Shown here in pieces: positions 1 through 11,900 of a DNA stretch of 64,000 nt (position 1 is the first letter of the stretch; every line of letters starts with the position of its first letter). The translations under genes were made by a program, and so were the position numbers. Location: the NCBI GenBank assembly GCA_017562135.1, contig QEYB01001642.1, forward strand, positions 62,001 through 126,000, written 5' to 3'. Below the pieces are notes generated by a model, which saw nothing but the letters and a program-made list of their open reading frames with translations, was not told the origin of the DNA and did not search any database. This stretch comes from Dipylidium caninum. Lineage: Eukaryota; Platyhelminthes; Cestoda; Cyclophyllidea; Dipylidiidae.

Positions 1-61
1 CGCTCGAAATGGATAATGATACTCCACTCGTTGAATTGGTTGAGTGCAATAGTTATGTTAG

Positions 62-1689
62 AGAACGATTTCTGGCTTGCCAAAATCGTCTCCTTGTTAT
101 ACTCTGGGGATCCTTCCAAAGAGCTATTTCGGAGCTAACGAAGTTATACAAAGGTATTGTTAACGCAGTAATTCAGCATTTTTGTTTACATTGGAAATTA
201 CTAAGTCGTTTTTGTGCATATATATAGCGGTCTTGTTATTTATAACACGAACTTTTTTTCCGTTTTGTGCTTGTGAACTCATTAGTTTTATGCTGTTAAC
301 TCTGAATTTTTCTTCTTTTTTATTATAACGTGCTAATTATACCCAACACATTCAGGTACGCTCTTGGTCCTCCAGCTCATTCCATTTACCATTGCTTGTT
401 GACTATTCTAGACAAATTAGACAACCGGTGCGACAATCAACATCTTGTACAGACACTCTACCGAATCGATTCCTTTTACCAATGTATGTATAATTTTCTA
501 ATTATAGTACCTGAATTTCAGTATCACAAAGTCTTTTGAAATGCGCCAATAACTTTGGTACCAGTCTTGGTCATGATTGTCGTAGGCTCTTCCTTCGGGA
601 TGCACTTTTTTCTTGCCACGATCTCAGTGCGTATGACGTGTATGCGGCTGTACTGCAACCTTTTCTCGCTGGTGATGTGGTAAGCCCTGGACACAAACGC
701 AAAAGGACACAGCGTTGCACCTGCTGTTTTAAAGGGCGTCGACGACCTCTGTTTAAACGTTGTCGCGTTATTTCGATAGAAAATGAAGCTCATCCATTCT
801 TTGATCACTTTAATTTTGCCCCAACCCGTGATCTTCGTGGCAACTGGACTATGTCCATAAATGATTTTTCATCGCCTTTTCCTCCGGTTTTTAGTACGTT
901 CAGCGCATTTTGATATTCTTGCCTCTATATTTTTTATCTCCAGAATCCACTGAGACCTTCTGCTACCAACTTTTTTTTTTAAGTTAACATTGTTCTACTT
1001 TGGTGCTGTATTTACAGGCAACTGGAGGTCTTTTCCTTCCAACGAAATTGCTGATCGTCTTGACACTGTAAAGTTTATGGTACCCTCCGTAGATAAGCTA
1101 GCATTGACCTCTCAAGGACGACCTTTGCTGATCTCCCGAAGGAAGCGCCATCTTGGTTTTGCTGACGATTTTCAGCCCTACAGTACGTTGTCCACAAGTT
1201 TTATAGAATTTTCCTCATCTTTAGGTGTTTTTTTATCGTAACATGACTTTTGTCAATTTCTTACATGAACTCTGTTTTTTTCCAATGATCACAATTTATT
1301 CAGATGTGTTTTATCGGGGGTTATGTTTTTGTATTGAGTATTATATATTTTACTTATGTGGTCCAAAATTTCTTGCGGCTGCAGCCGAAGCAGTCATCAA
1401 TAATTATGTTGACCCTGATTTGTTTTTAGTTTCCACCGCACTCTTTAATTTACTTCCATATAAAGTAATGTAAGGCTGTTCGGCGGGATATTGTATCTCT
1501 CCTCTCTATCACAAAGGGAGAAAATGCGATTTACGCTTATTCGTCTTCCCTTGTCTAAGTATTATAATGCTTTTACATATTAGTAAGCTAGATTTGTTCT
1601 ACTGTCGCATCTTTCCGTAGGTCTTGTCGATTCAATGGCAAGATTTTGCTTACATTCAAAACCAAAAATCCAACGTCTGGATTCTGTGA
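62..1689 (+). CDS. Unidentified protein, C-terminal part (6 exons)
   Basis: I do not recognise this protein. Exons read as 62-153, 356-483, 522-893, 1018-1182, 1304-1464 and 1621-1689. All have GT-AG borders and the phases agree at all five junctions (2, 1, 1, 1, 0), which gives 328 residues ending at TGA 1687-1689, with AATAAA at 1728. The frame is fixed by the phase chain. The longer open frame from position 9 is the wrong one. Visible stretches include GPPAHSIYHCLLTILDKLDN, a basic cysteine-containing segment (HKRKRTQRCTCCFKGRRR) and an alanine-rich segment (FLAAAAEAVINNYVDPD). No known motif was seen. GTAAGC at 680 could be an alternative donor that would remove the basic segment. The first exon is preceded by an acceptor (ttag at 58-61), so the gene begins left of the window. 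The coding call is fairly sure; the function is unknown. Confidence 0.6.
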
Positions 1690-1727
1690 TTGAAACTGAA
1701 ATTTGCGAAGATCTTTCAAATTAACTG

Positions 1728-1733
1728 AATAAA
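1728..1733 (+). terminator. Polyadenylation signal AATAAA
   Basis: AATAAA lies 39 nt after the stop codon of the left-edge gene. It supports ending that gene at 1689. Confidence 0.5.
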
Positions 1734-4700
1734 AGGTTATTTCCCAGTTCTCGTGCTTTGCGGAATATCGACATGGGTATACATTGATTAAGGTATGATT
1801 AAGATTATAAGGATTTAGAGTGACACTCGAACGCTTATCAGAAGTTACTGCAGTGCGTGTTATTGGTTTTAACAAGTAATAGATACATTACTCACATGGG
1901 TTAGATTGCCTCACTTCTTATCATTAAAGCTCAGGTGTATTTATGACGGTTGTCTTTGATGTTTAGGCGTAATAAGGCACTGGTGGAGTGCCTTAAAATA
2001 CTTAGAAGAAATTTATTTGAATACGAATTTCTTTTTAACGCAAACCTTTTACAAATTCAATAGAGAAAACATATTGGACTTCTGTTTTGGTTTACAATTC
2101 ATAAAAATGTGTAATTCAATCTACATTGACTTGCTTTCTTTCAAGGTATTCGTCATTTGTCACTTATGCTAGAGGTTTTTTTTATTCTGCGGGGACCACT
2201 GGAGACTGGAATATTTTGTTTCTATTTCGTACGTTACATGGAAGTTATGAGCAAACAAGCAAGTTTTTTCTGAAAACGTGGGCTAATCGCATTGTCGAAA
2301 TGTGGTAGGTTAATGAGGGTACGTTGTTATATTTGCGATAAGAGCAAGCGGTTAGAGTGAAATAATACTTAGCCGTGGTGCATTACGTTTTCGCAATTGG
2401 CCCTTCGTTTAAGTATTTGTTCTGTCGAGATTCATTAATGAATGTTACCATATTTGCTCTAATTAGGTAAAAGTTACTTTCCTCGTGTAAAACATTTTTC
2501 TATGCTAAGGACAAGATGATTACCGGAATAGATAATTAATACAAGCAGGAAGCGATAATTATACTGTGGGAGTGGCGTTTCATTTTTCCTGTGCGTTAAT
2601 TACTGTGGCTATATAACAATCTACCGAAATAGTCAAAAATCTACACAGAGCGCCTATATTTTGATATGAAATTGTCAAGTTTTCCGTCATCTAGATGTCT
2701 TCCACATTCTGCGCTTTGGCCCTCTCTACGTGTTATTTCTCTTACAACGTTTTACCTACCTGAGCAGAAATAAAACCTTCAAGTAAGGTTCTTCCTTACT
2801 GACGTGCTGAGACGTTTTAGTCTCTTTTGTCTATTCTCCGCGACGAGACTCGGCTGTGTTGTGTGTTGCTGGCGTTTATTGGACGCGTAACTCGTGAGTT
2901 TTTGGTGTAGTGTCGTTTCGTTACTGTGGTTATGGTGGGGAACGTCTCCACTTCAATGATGGCGATTATTACGGAAGGGGGTGTGGAATTTGTGTGTGAT
3001 TCCCAAGTCGGATGACATCAGGTCAGACGCAGGAAAGCCCAAGTTCTCGGCTCGTTTCCCATGTTTTGGTCCCTGACTTAGCCGCTTCGTGCACTCATTG
3101 CCCTCGAGCTGTCGGGCGAGGTCCAACTACGCGGAGGGATCAACAGACAGAGGAGGCGCCTTCAACGAGAGACATGGGCTTTGTCCTCAAACACATGACA
3201 TGTTGATCCCTGGTGGCAGTCTGTTGCCGTTGCTCGGCCCGATTTGCCGAATAGTAGCTGGTGCTTTTACTGTCAGGGACGCTTGTGCGGCGCCGAGGAG
3301 ACAGTCAGCCCTCGTTGAAGCCTACTTCATTAGAGAGACAGCGCTTTACTAGAATCAACACTTAAGTTGTACGGAGAAATGTGACACACCTAGAGTAATT
3401 CATCACGAGTTAACATACCCACGAGGACATGGTCATCTCGTAGTCTGCGGTAGAAGGGGGCCGCGGTGCTTCACTGGCATACCCTTTCCTCTGCGGTTTG
3501 AGAGGGGTCAGAGATCTCTTTGTTGTCGCAAGCAACTGCAGCGTCTGACATGTGCTGACTCACAATGCGTCAGGTTAATTGCTCATACTCCAGGTCTCCG
3601 TTATGAATTTATCGTGAATGCATTTCCAAATGTAACCGCCACTTGAACGGACATAACAGACTGCCCACAGTGACTTCCTCCGCCACAAAGCTCTCTTATT
3701 TGCACTACTATGTATTGTCATGAGTGGCAGAAGTCGGGTCAGTTCGGGTGGGGCCAAATTTGTGTTGCGACTGGAAACAGGCAAGGCACTCGAAGCTAAC
3801 TTTACGTTCATGTTCCAATTAATAGTGTTGAAATTGTAAGGGGATGCACAGATGAGAAGTTCCGCTTCGTGCCAAGGAAATCAGAGGCCTCGTACTTTGA
3901 CATGTGACTTCTGTTTGTAAACGGAGAGCTTGGGGAGTAGTCCAAGTATTGTACACAAGGGGGCAAGTCCCGGCGTCCTTGTGTCGATATCGACGTCGTG
4001 CTTGTACGTGCTCATGTAATGCCGCAGCCTAGGTGGTCATTTTTGATGAAACAGGCTTTGAAAAAGTAGACTTCCCACCGTGTTAGTTGAGTTCGAGTCG
4101 TCCATAAGTGGCTACTGTGCCTTATGAATGGATGAATTGTTGCGAACGTCTTTCCAGAGATGTGCGTTCAACACGTGCGTATGTAAGAGTGGTAAGCCTT
4201 TCAACCTTCTGTCTACGCTTCCACCGGTGTCCCAGTCCCCCGTCCTCTCCCTCATGCCCCTTGACCGCGGCTCTCTGTCCAGTGCAGGAACGGAGGACCC
4301 ACAAACCGTCTCCACCCTTTCCCGACGGTAAAGTCGGGCGAGATAAACAGCGCTTACAAAACGGAAAACCGGGGGGACAGATGATCCGACCTGAAAACAA
4401 TCTCTATTGTCTCAGCCGGGCGGCGATATGTGTCATTGCGACTTTTGGGGTTGCTAGATAAGGGAAGTTTCCAATGCAAAATGCTCCTAGAGGTCATCCG
4501 GAACAGATCAATATTGAAAAGATCCAACAAGGACAGGAGTTAGGGAAGCAGATTTGACTTTAAACTAATGGGGTTTTGCGATGCGGTTGCTTGTTTTGAG
4601 ACTTGAGAATGGAATGTACTGAAATGCGTTTAATCAAATGACAAATATTTGTGATGTTGCATTAGAAAAGGGAACTACATTTGCGGGCGTAGTGAATGTA

Positions 4701-5010
4701 TTGCAAAAAAATTTATCCCTCTCAAGAATTATGAATGACTTTTCTGCAATTGCGGATTACTGCTATGAGTCTTGACCGAAATAGATTTTTTCTATCTCAT
4801 GTTTCTCAAGTATCTATCCTCGACCGCTTTCATTTCCTCTTTCTACATCAAAAGCTACCAACAATCCTTAATTGTATGCATTTGATAAGTTGCTCAAATT
4901 TAATTTTTTATGTGTTATTTACCGTCTGCAAATCTTGTTTTATTTCCCTCCCGACTGAAAATCAGCGACCCTCCGCGCCGTCCAGTTTTTGTCTACTCTG
5001 GTTGTTTTCG
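1734..5010. other. Intergenic, no gene recognised
   Basis: No convincing exon was found. About 2,780-4,470 is less AT-rich than its flanks and carries several short open frames on both strands (for example 3012-3352 and 4108-4461). None has a family resemblance, splice continuity or a poly(A) signal. It could hold decayed repeat DNA, but I found no terminal repeats or target-site duplications. The promoter of the RRM2 gene should lie at its right end; no TATA box stands out. Confidence 0.4.
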
Positions 5011-6145
5011 ATGGCGCTCGAGGAGAAGGAGAATATTGTAGGTTTTCTTAGCATTTTGCTGTAAGTGTATGATTTTATGTTACAATTGATTGTCTCTTTC
5101 AGGCAATGGAACCACTTCTGGAACCGAATCCTAGGAGGTTTGTTATAATGCCTATCCGGTACCACGACATCTGGGAATTCTACAAAAAGTCTGTTGCGTC
5201 CTTTTGGACAACGGAGGAGGTCGATCTTACAAAGGATCTTGTCGATTGGGAGAAGTTGAATGACTCTGAACGTCATTTTATTTCCTTTGTTTTGGCATTC
5301 TTTGCAGCCAGTGACGGCATAGTTAATGAAAACTTGGTAATGAATTTTTGTCAAGAAGTACAGATCCCCGAAGCCCGATGCTTTTATGGGATGCAAATCG
5401 CAATCGAAAATATTCATTCTGAGATGTATTCTCTCTTGATCGACACATACGTCAAAGACCCTGTCGAGAGAGATTTTCTCTTTAATGCAATTCAAACCCT
5501 TCCTTGTGTATCCAAAAAGGCTGATTGGGCCCTTAAGTGGATTTCTAGTAAAGATTCTCCATATGCTGAGCGATTAGTTGCGTTTGCTGCTGTCGAGGGC
5601 GTCTTTTTTTCGGGGTCTTTTGCCTCAATATTTTGGTTGAAAAAACGCGGACTAATGCCTGGCCTCACATTCAGTAATGAACTTATAAGTCGTGATGAAG
5701 GCTTGCACACTGATTTTGCCTGCCTTATGTTCAGACACATCGTCAATAGACCCACTGCTGAACGTGTTTACGAGATTATGCAGGAGGCGGTAGAAATAGA
5801 ATGTGAATTCCTCACAGATGCTCTGCCTGTTGATCTTATTGGTATGAATTGTCGCCTTATGTGTCAGTACATAAGGTTCGTCGCTGATCGTCTACTTACG
5901 GAATTGGGATACGGCAAAGTAGGCCATTAATGTTTGTTTATTGTTAGCTTTCCTGATACTGTATATACGTGTAATTTCTTTAGATATACAGGGACGCCAA
6001 TCCTTTCGACTTTATGGAAAACATCTCACTGGAAGGAAAAACTAATTTCTTCGAGAAACGTGTTGCTGAGTATCAGCGCATAGGTGTTATGTCACGCATG
6101 AGAGGTGAAGATACACACAAATTTACTACGGACGAAGACTTTTAA
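5011..6145 (+). CDS. RRM2: Ribonucleoside-diphosphate reductase small subunit (R2)
   Basis: Class Ia ribonucleotide reductase small subunit. It holds the di-iron centre and tyrosyl radical that drive reduction of NDPs to dNDPs by the large subunit, in the cytosol. Exons are 5011-5037, 5103-5918 and 5984-6145, both introns phase 0 and about 65 nt, giving 334 residues. Iron ligands are all present: D80 ([13 protein letters not shown]), E111 and H114 ([11 protein letters not shown]), E174 ([10 protein letters not shown]), E208 and H211 ([10 protein letters not shown]). The radical tyrosine is Y118. The C-terminal tail FTTDEDF matches the R1-docking peptide (FTLDADF in mammals). The protein is shorter than mammalian R2 (about 390) because the N-terminal extension is nearly absent, but the nine-residue first exon contains a KEN triplet. 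The start at 5011 is chosen because it is the only ATG joining in phase to exon 2; a further upstream exon cannot be excluded. Confidence 0.95.
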
Positions 6146-6151
6146 TTTCGT

Positions 6152-6157
6152 AATAAA
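6152..6157 (+). terminator. Polyadenylation signal AATAAA (RRM2)
   Basis: AATAAA sits only 6 nt after the RRM2 stop codon, so the 3' UTR would be very short. Confidence 0.6.
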
Positions 6158-8902
6158 GAATTGAATCAAACGGATATCTTTTGTTTTTGCCACACATTCG
6201 GTCATCTTCGGTAGTTGGGCAATGTGAGTAAACAATTGGTTCTGTTCTTTGCGTCTCGCAAAGAAGACTGTTCTATTTTCGGGTTTTTCGATGCCTAAAA
6301 GGTTTGGAACTTGTTCTCATTTAGTGGCTGTTGTCCGGATTAGCGTCCTGAATGGGTTTACGCAATTTTAGTTGGAATCGCTTACTCTTCGCGGTGGTTT
6401 GTTTGATTGTTGGGCAGATTTCATTTTGACTTGTCGGATGCTTGACATTCTCACTGCTATTCCGCGTTCACTTCGCTCGTGGGTGGGTGGGGATAATGGC
6501 GATTTCACGGAAATAAAGGTTGTAGATTCAATGAGGAGTATCAAAGAGAGTGACTGACAGGGGTCCCAGGAAAGGGTGGTTTATAAAGTTGAAAGTCAGA
6601 GAAGACCAAATTAGGGAGAGTGAAAAATTGCCATAGGGGGTTGTGTCCTAGGCTCGTATAGTCACCGTAATTGACGTACTAGACAAGAAATCTTTCAATT
6701 TATCTTACAACACCATTGACAAATAGTTTATGAAATAAATTAGCTGGAATTTTTAATCATATAACTGCGGGGTGGTTAACATGGTGTAAACAAGTTCACC
6801 TTAGAACTGTAAACATGACCAAATATCGTTGGGTTGTGTCCGACACCTAATGACGTCATTTTTGCGCCTTCTCAATGGATTGGCTCTGCCGGACTCAGTG
6901 CCGCGATTACTAAATAAGGGCGTTGATTCGAGAGAATGTTGTATTACCAGAACGCTTAAGTTAATAAAACACTCTCTTCGCACAAATTTGGCATAATTAA
7001 GGGGGCAATAGGTTATAGTTGAAATAAATGTGACTCGAGTAATGCGGCCACTTTAGTCTCCGTAATTCATTGCATTTTTGCTAATTTTTAGTAAACTTCA
7101 GCTTGCAAGAGAATCCTTTGGAACGCCCTGGTGATTTTGCATATGGTTCAGACACCATTAGCAGAATAAAAAAATGGAAAAATGACAGTGTGAACAACTA
7201 ACTAGTCATGATACGACACACTTCTAACACAAAACCATGAACCACAGAGAGAGAAAATTCTACAACAGGATCTTCGACATTTTAGAGTATACAAGAAACG
7301 TAGAATTGCATATCATAATACCGTTTTCTTTAGACACTAAGTATGCTTAAAGGATGGGAGCTTATATAAGTATTGCTATAGAAATGTTTGTTAATCCACC
7401 TAATATTTTCATTTGTAGACAAATTGCCGGTACTGTACCCTCCTCACACATCGACTACCCCACGGTTATTTTACATTACGCCATCACAGCATCAACATTT
7501 TTATCCAAACTAAGAAATTTTAAAGTTTTGCAAAAAACACAAATGTGGGAAATTTGTTTATCAATGCGAAGTTAGTCTGTATAAGTCTAAGATGTAAAAA
7601 TCAAGTCCTGTGACGATGCCGGCAAAAAGAAAATCGGTACCTATAACAGGCTATTTAGGTGGTTTAATAGTATGAGAACACATAAACTTTAAGGCGCTGG
7701 GAACTTTTGCTCTATGGTAATAATGGAAGGGCGAAACTACGAAGGCTTTGTTCGAAGCAATTAGAAAGAAAAGATCCCCCGAATTCCCTAGGAGGTAGGC
7801 TACAATTTTGTTTTAAGCGCAATTTTCACTATCGGTGGATATGCGGTCTCCGCAACCATTAAGCGCACCGACGACATACTGCAGTTTATTTTGTTTATCT
7901 TACCCAGTTGGCAAAATTGCTATCTGCTTTATTAGAAAAAGTTTGGGATTCATTTGGAAAACCAAATAAATTTGTAATAAAGTTTCGTTGTGAACTTCCT
8001 CTTATTTCTCAGTTGAAAATCGTGCCCTTTTTTGGCTCCGCGGTGTTCTACGTAAGTTGTGTTTCCGCAATTATTCGAAATTACAAAAGAAACCTAAACT
8101 GTTGCGACATGAGTAGTGAGGAAACAGCTTTGGTATCATGAACGTATTGTTACGCTGTGGTCCAAATACAGTTAAAACCTATTTAGAAATTGTAGGTAAT
8201 GAGAAAAAATGTGGAATTTGGCGATGAAAGCGATAGTGACGGCGGACGTATGTAAAACTGTATTGATAAATGCCATTTTTCAGTCCTTCAGTTCTTACAT
8301 TAAGGTCTTTCTGAACCTTGCAACTGAACCACTTTGAGATCAACGGATCCTTTTAAACTACATTTACGAGTGCTTTCCAGAGAGGAACTTTTGATAAACA
8401 AAGAAACCGCCATGTATATCACTTCCACAGTCCCATAGCTGCAGTTGTGGCTTACATTAGCGCTCATTTAATCCTTTTCGAACTTTCTACCGTGATATTT
8501 ACCTTTAACTGAAAATATTAACAAAACTTACTATTCTGGCTTACGTTGGCGAGGTAAATATCGGAAAATTAATTTTTTATAAAATTTAACTCAGGAGCGT
8601 TACAGTTGACGTATCATGTCCTTTTGGGAGTTAGTACCTTGCCGTCAATTGGTTTGTTTTAACGATTGCCGCTAGCGTTTTTATTACAAATCTAACCAAT
8701 CAGTATTGAACCGGCGTTAGCTCGCTTGCTTACTATTTTGGTCTGCCCAGTCAGTTGTCATAGGTTGCGTGAGAACAAAAACTTGACTAGGGAGGTGCGT
8801 ATTATTACATCAACACATACGGTGCATCAATGTCTTGTGGTTGGGCATCAAAGTGACCACCTGGGGTCATCTTCGTATTGGTGAATAAGTTTACTTATTA
8901 CA
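6158..8902. other. Intergenic, AT-rich, no gene recognised
   Basis: Short open frames (for example 6372-6557, 7354-7575 and 7908-8141) show no family resemblance and no splice partners. The region separates RRM2 from the kinase and should contain the kinase promoter and any untranslated first exon. Nothing more can be supported. Confidence 0.4.
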
Positions 8903-11900
8903 ATGTCAGCAGTCACCACAATCATTTCAAAATCGCCTTCTGCTCCTCATTGGGCTGTGGCCTTGCTCAAATATCGTCCAAAATGTGATGATGAACTCTG
9001 CCTTACTACCGGACAAGTGGTCCAGGTTGTTTTTATGTATTTCACTTGTATAATCGAACAGTTAAGGGCGGTGCTTAGCGTAGTGAGACTACATGCTTAC
9101 TATTTATTTCAGTGAATGTATAAATTATGCAAAAATTAACATACCAATCTTCGTATATAGTCAACTTCATTTTTAAAAGTACGTTCATTCTAATAATCAC
9201 TGGTTTTTCACATATTTTGATATCGCTTGACCTGGTTTAATCAGGCTCTTATAAGATTTATTTACACGCTTTTACCACAGAGTTATATTTACTGACAGGG
9301 CTGGTTTTCCTAAATTGCAACGTCAAATTTGCTGTTTTAGGTTTTAACAATTATTGAAATTTGTATCCTTCTAGATTCTATCCATTGACCCTAAGGTGTC
9401 GGGAAGCGAAGGTTGGTGGGTTGGCCAGGACGGCTACGGTAGAATTGGTGTCTTTCCAGCCAACTACGTACAACTTCGATTAGGCGACTCTGAAATTGGT
9501 GATAATGATCTTCACAATGTGTTCTCACCTCTTCAGATGGGCAGAGCTCTTCATTGCAGGACTCCACTTCATCTTTTTCAATGGACGGGACTCTTGTTGC
9601 CAACCGTGCCGTCACGCAGCTTTTATTTAGTGATAAGTCTCGTGAAGTTGAAGTGGAAAGTGATGGAGATATTCGAATACGTCGAAGTTGTAAGGAAGAT
9701 TGTTCGAAGGATTTTTCACATTTGCGCGTCATTTCATTCGATGATATCATACTAGGGGGAGGTAAGCTTTCACTTATATAACCCCTTTTTTTTGAATTAG
9801 ACATGATACTTTTTTATTTTCAAATTTGTTAAATTTTTTCTTTGTTGGTGGAATTGGCATGACATCTTTTTAGAACTGATTTCCGGTCGTGTCCACTTTT
9901 TTTGAGGCGTTGAAGAGTTTTTCTTTAATGATTTTGCTGCGAGAACATTGTTGGAGGTTCTTTCATTCTTTTTTATGGGACTTCCTTAGGAGTCCCCTGC
10001 GCATTGAATTGGGTAGTGGGTTACAAGTGCAAGATTTGTAAGGTTAAAATTCAGGAGTAAGTGTACCAATACGCCATGGAAGTGTTTTCAGTACATTACC
10101 AGATCCGCATCAAGTTTTCTTATAGTGTATTTTCGATTTTACTCCTAAGCTAGATTTATTGTGCGTAAGGTACATGATCCAGTTGTCAGTTCGATTAACT
10201 CGATACGTAGAGCTTATTAAAGAACTTCCAATTTTGGTATAGAGAAGTTTTACGTCGCCCAACCTAATTTTTGATAAGTTTTTTAGTAGCCCATTCAGGT
10301 GACCCTCAACAGTTATTGATTTTGAAAAAAAATGCACGCTAGAAATACTACCATAATTTGATAGCAACGAGTCACTAAACTTCATTTATGGCCCCTCCTT
10401 TGTAAGATATGCCAATTTTCGAGGCTTCAAATCACTGGTTAGTTCCCCTAGCGCATGTTTTCTCAAAGCCTTCCGGGCTCACAAGAAATACCACAAGTTT
10501 TTATAGTGCATCCCTTTACTAATAACTCTTAGCACATTTTGGTGAGTCATAATCATTAAAATTTATTACATCTCTTTCAAATAACTGATTCATGGTCCTC
10601 AGTTCATTTGTTCAACATATTTTCTGAAGTTACATATTTTTCATGTTCTCAAAGTCCAAAATACTGGAAATTCGTGAGTGCTACTTTGCTATTTCAAATA
10701 AGGTGTCTGAAACTATATAACGCCGAAATTTTTCAAAATTTACTTGAAACAGTTTTGTAAACATAAGTACTGCGCTTCGAGGTATATTCCTCTTGTTGCA
10801 TTTTTCCGTGTTGGTATGTGGTTTTTGTTTTTTCATTATCTCTTAACTTGTCAGCAAAATTCCAGTGATAAACCTTGTTCTGACGCTGTAGTTGCATACA
10901 AAGTCCCAAACCATTTTGCGTAGATATATTTTGTTGTTTAAGCATATTTCTGTGCCATCGATTGCTAGAGATAAAAATGGATGTTAGGTTGACTTCCATC
11001 CCTAATGCGTTTTAGGGAACTGGATGTCGCAATGAATCTATTGTAGGTGGTTAATAGTGATATTGCTGAGACAAAGCACTACATTGTAGTTCACCCTTGT
11101 CTGCGATTGTTCACTTAACTTTCATTGACCTGCACGTATTTTAGTTTCGACGTGTTCGATACAGTACAATATTAGAAATAGCTAATTTCCTTTTTTGAGG
11201 CTGCATTAATAACAGTTCTTGCCAATAATAATAATTTCGGCTGTCATTACCAACTATGAAGGACCTTTTTAGGCAATAAATATCGATGAAAATGTCTGGA
11301 AGTCGACGTCTTAAAAGCCTTTCTGTTTCTTGTTCCAATTTGGCGCATTATTAATTGACTTTATATGTCAATGTATCTCATTTATTGGTGAGCATGTGAC
11401 CCGATAGCTGTAGTGACTGCTTTGAATCTTTTCTAATTTTTCTTCTTCATGAATCTGGGATATCAAAATTAAAGGCCAGAAAGAGGCAGTCATTTTACAA
11501 CGGAGGTTCTATCCTTTGATTCTTACCAAGAGAGTAACGGAAATGAGCGCTTATTTTTCATATAATCTCGAAAGTATTAAGCCATTCATGTTGATTTTGT
11601 GGTAAATATCAAAACTATGGGCTAGTGACTGGTATTTCGAACTATTAGCTTTTTTGGTATTTTGTTTTAGGGGTTCAGAATCTGAATTGGTGCGCCACCC
11701 GCGCAATGGTAATCTTGGTTACTGCATTCTGTTTTGATTTTTAATTAAGTGTTCAAAGACTGGCATTAATTAAAAGTCACGAGTCGCCTGGAGATCTGGT
11801 CTGCTCTTCAACACACGACATTCTTGCTGCGTTTGTGAATGCCAATTGCATTTTTTTACTCTGTCGAATGAATATTGAGCAATTTCGACACTACTTGTCA

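Noticed and set aside
9..227. Long plus-strand frame at the left edge starting with ATG at 9
   Set aside because: It gives the wrong phase for the next exon. The frame beginning after the acceptor at 61 joins correctly, so this one is a shadow.
2957..6515. Similar short strings (ATGGCGATT...ACGGAA) near 2957 and 6497, possibly a dispersed repeat
   Set aside because: The match is short and gapped, with no extended similarity, terminal repeats or target duplications around either copy.
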